In this document: positions 63,333 to 64,000 of the stretch, one piece after another
Layout: each line of letters opens with the position of its first letter
Numbering within the stretch: the stretch's first letter is position 1
From: Pseudomonas fildesensis
GTDB taxonomy: Bacteria > Pseudomonadota > Gammaproteobacteria > Pseudomonadales > Pseudomonadaceae
NCBI RefSeq assembly: GCF_001050345.1
Contig: NZ_LFMW01000001.1
Span: 186,001 to 250,000 of the forward strand
Reading direction: 5' to 3'
Length of the DNA: 64,000 nt
Program-made: the position numbers and the translations under genes
Notes under the pieces: model-generated
Databases searched by the model: none
What the model was told of the DNA's origin: nothing
Seen by the model: only the letters and a program-made list of their open reading frames with translations

Positions 63333-64000
63333 TGCGCCTGATCAACCGTCACCCGGACCGCTCCAGCCGCCTGTTGTTGGTGCTGCTGCCGTTCGCCCTG
63401 CTGCTGTTCGCCTACTTTGTGGGCTCGGCCGAGCGCCTGGCGGAGAACCCCAACGACAAGCTGCTGCCCGGCGCCGGGCAAATGCTTGAAGCGGTCAAGC
63501 GCCTGGCCTTCACAGCCGACACTCGCACCGGCGAATACGTGTTGTGGCAAGACAGCGCATCGAGCCTGCGCCGTCTGGCGATCGGCCTCGGCATCAGTGC
63601 CCTCGCCGGCCTGTGCCTGGGCATCGCCGCCGGCACGTTGCCGCTGTTTGGCGCGCCGTTATCGCCGTTGCTGACGGTGCTGTCGATGGTGCCGCCGCTG
63701 GCGATCCTGCCGATTCTGTTCATCGTGTTTGGCCTGGGGGAATTGTCCAAGGTGATGCTGATCGTGATTGGCGTCACCCCGTGCCTGGCGCGTGATCTGG
63801 AACAGCGGGCGCGGGAAATTCCGGTCGAGTTGCTGGTGAAGGCACAGACCCTCGGCGCATCCACCTGGACCCTGATGCTGCGCGTGGTGTTGCCGCAATT
63901 GCTGCCGCGCCTGCTGATCTCACTCCGGCTGATGCTGGGCTCGGCGTGGTTGTTCCTGATCGCCGCCGAGGCCATCGCGTCTACCGACGGTTTGGGCTAC
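63333..64000 (+). CDS. ABC importer permease (SsuC/TauC-like), 3' end outside window
   Basis: Partial permease, 222 residues visible from the ATG at 63333 and open to the window end. At least four hydrophobic segments (LLLVLLPFALLLFAYFVGS, LAIGLGISALAGLCLGIAAG and others) and the EAA-like loop VKAQTLGASTWTLMLRVVLP are seen. GAGG precedes the start. It is 13 bp after the binding-protein gene, so both sit under the guanidine riboswitch. An ATPase and carboxylase genes would be expected just beyond the window. Confidence 0.85.

Overview
The window is chromosomal DNA of a fluorescent Pseudomonas, most likely of the P. fluorescens group. This rests on the pyoverdine genes (pvdR/pvdT, fpvI, pvdA), the algU-mucA-mucB-mucD stress operon without mucC, the bkd operon with bkdR, the tct cluster, and many inverted-repeat hairpins of the kind typical of that group. 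No phage, transposase, CRISPR array, tRNA or rRNA gene was seen.

Layout. 1-4077: pyoverdine export (pvdT partial, pvdR), the FpvI sigma factor and PvdA, with two exact PvdS-type promoters (TAAAT-N16-CGT). 4089-6215: a canonical LexA box followed by a radical-SAM protein and a DUF4130-type protein, an SOS-controlled repair pair of unknown chemistry. 6277-12224: an arginine/ornithine/citrulline block (Lrp-type regulator, polar amino-acid ABC importer, ornithine cyclodeaminase, CtlX-type citrulline hydrolase) that would convert citrulline to proline. 12439-14845: a double GNAT protein, an odd acidic/lysine-tailed small protein, ilvE. 15127-20747: branched-chain keto-acid dehydrogenase operon with its divergent activator bkdR. 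20927-26984: chemoreceptor, sulfide oxidation genes (persulfide dioxygenase-like MBL protein, SQR, TauE/SafE carrier), porin.

27150-37534: FIST protein (NosP type), hybrid kinase, and the regulatory and transport half of a PQQ-alcohol oxidation (ped/exa) locus. The quinoprotein dehydrogenase, cytochrome and PQQ genes are not in the window, and the locus stops at a repeat cluster. Two transcripts of this block share an 18-bp promoter motif at nearly the same distance from their start codons. A 38-codon ORF precedes the sensor kinase.

37900-49365: housekeeping genes (AI-2E/PerM, TusA, BepA-like protease, mucD-mucB-mucA-algU with an AlgU autopromoter, nadB, ygfX-sdhE, ygfZ, HDOD protein). 49366-57041: tricarboxylate system (tctE/tctD, OprD-type porin, tctCBA, AbrB-like membrane protein), with Crc/Hfq-type A-rich motifs at translation starts. 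57076-61922: ung, a 3-hydroxyisobutyryl-CoA hydrolase-like protein, two small exported proteins, a second chemoreceptor. 62098-64000: a guanidine-I (ykkC) riboswitch ahead of an ABC importer that runs off the window end.

All assignments come from reading the sequence and translated proteins by eye. No database search was possible, so family names rest on recognised motifs, lengths and gene order.
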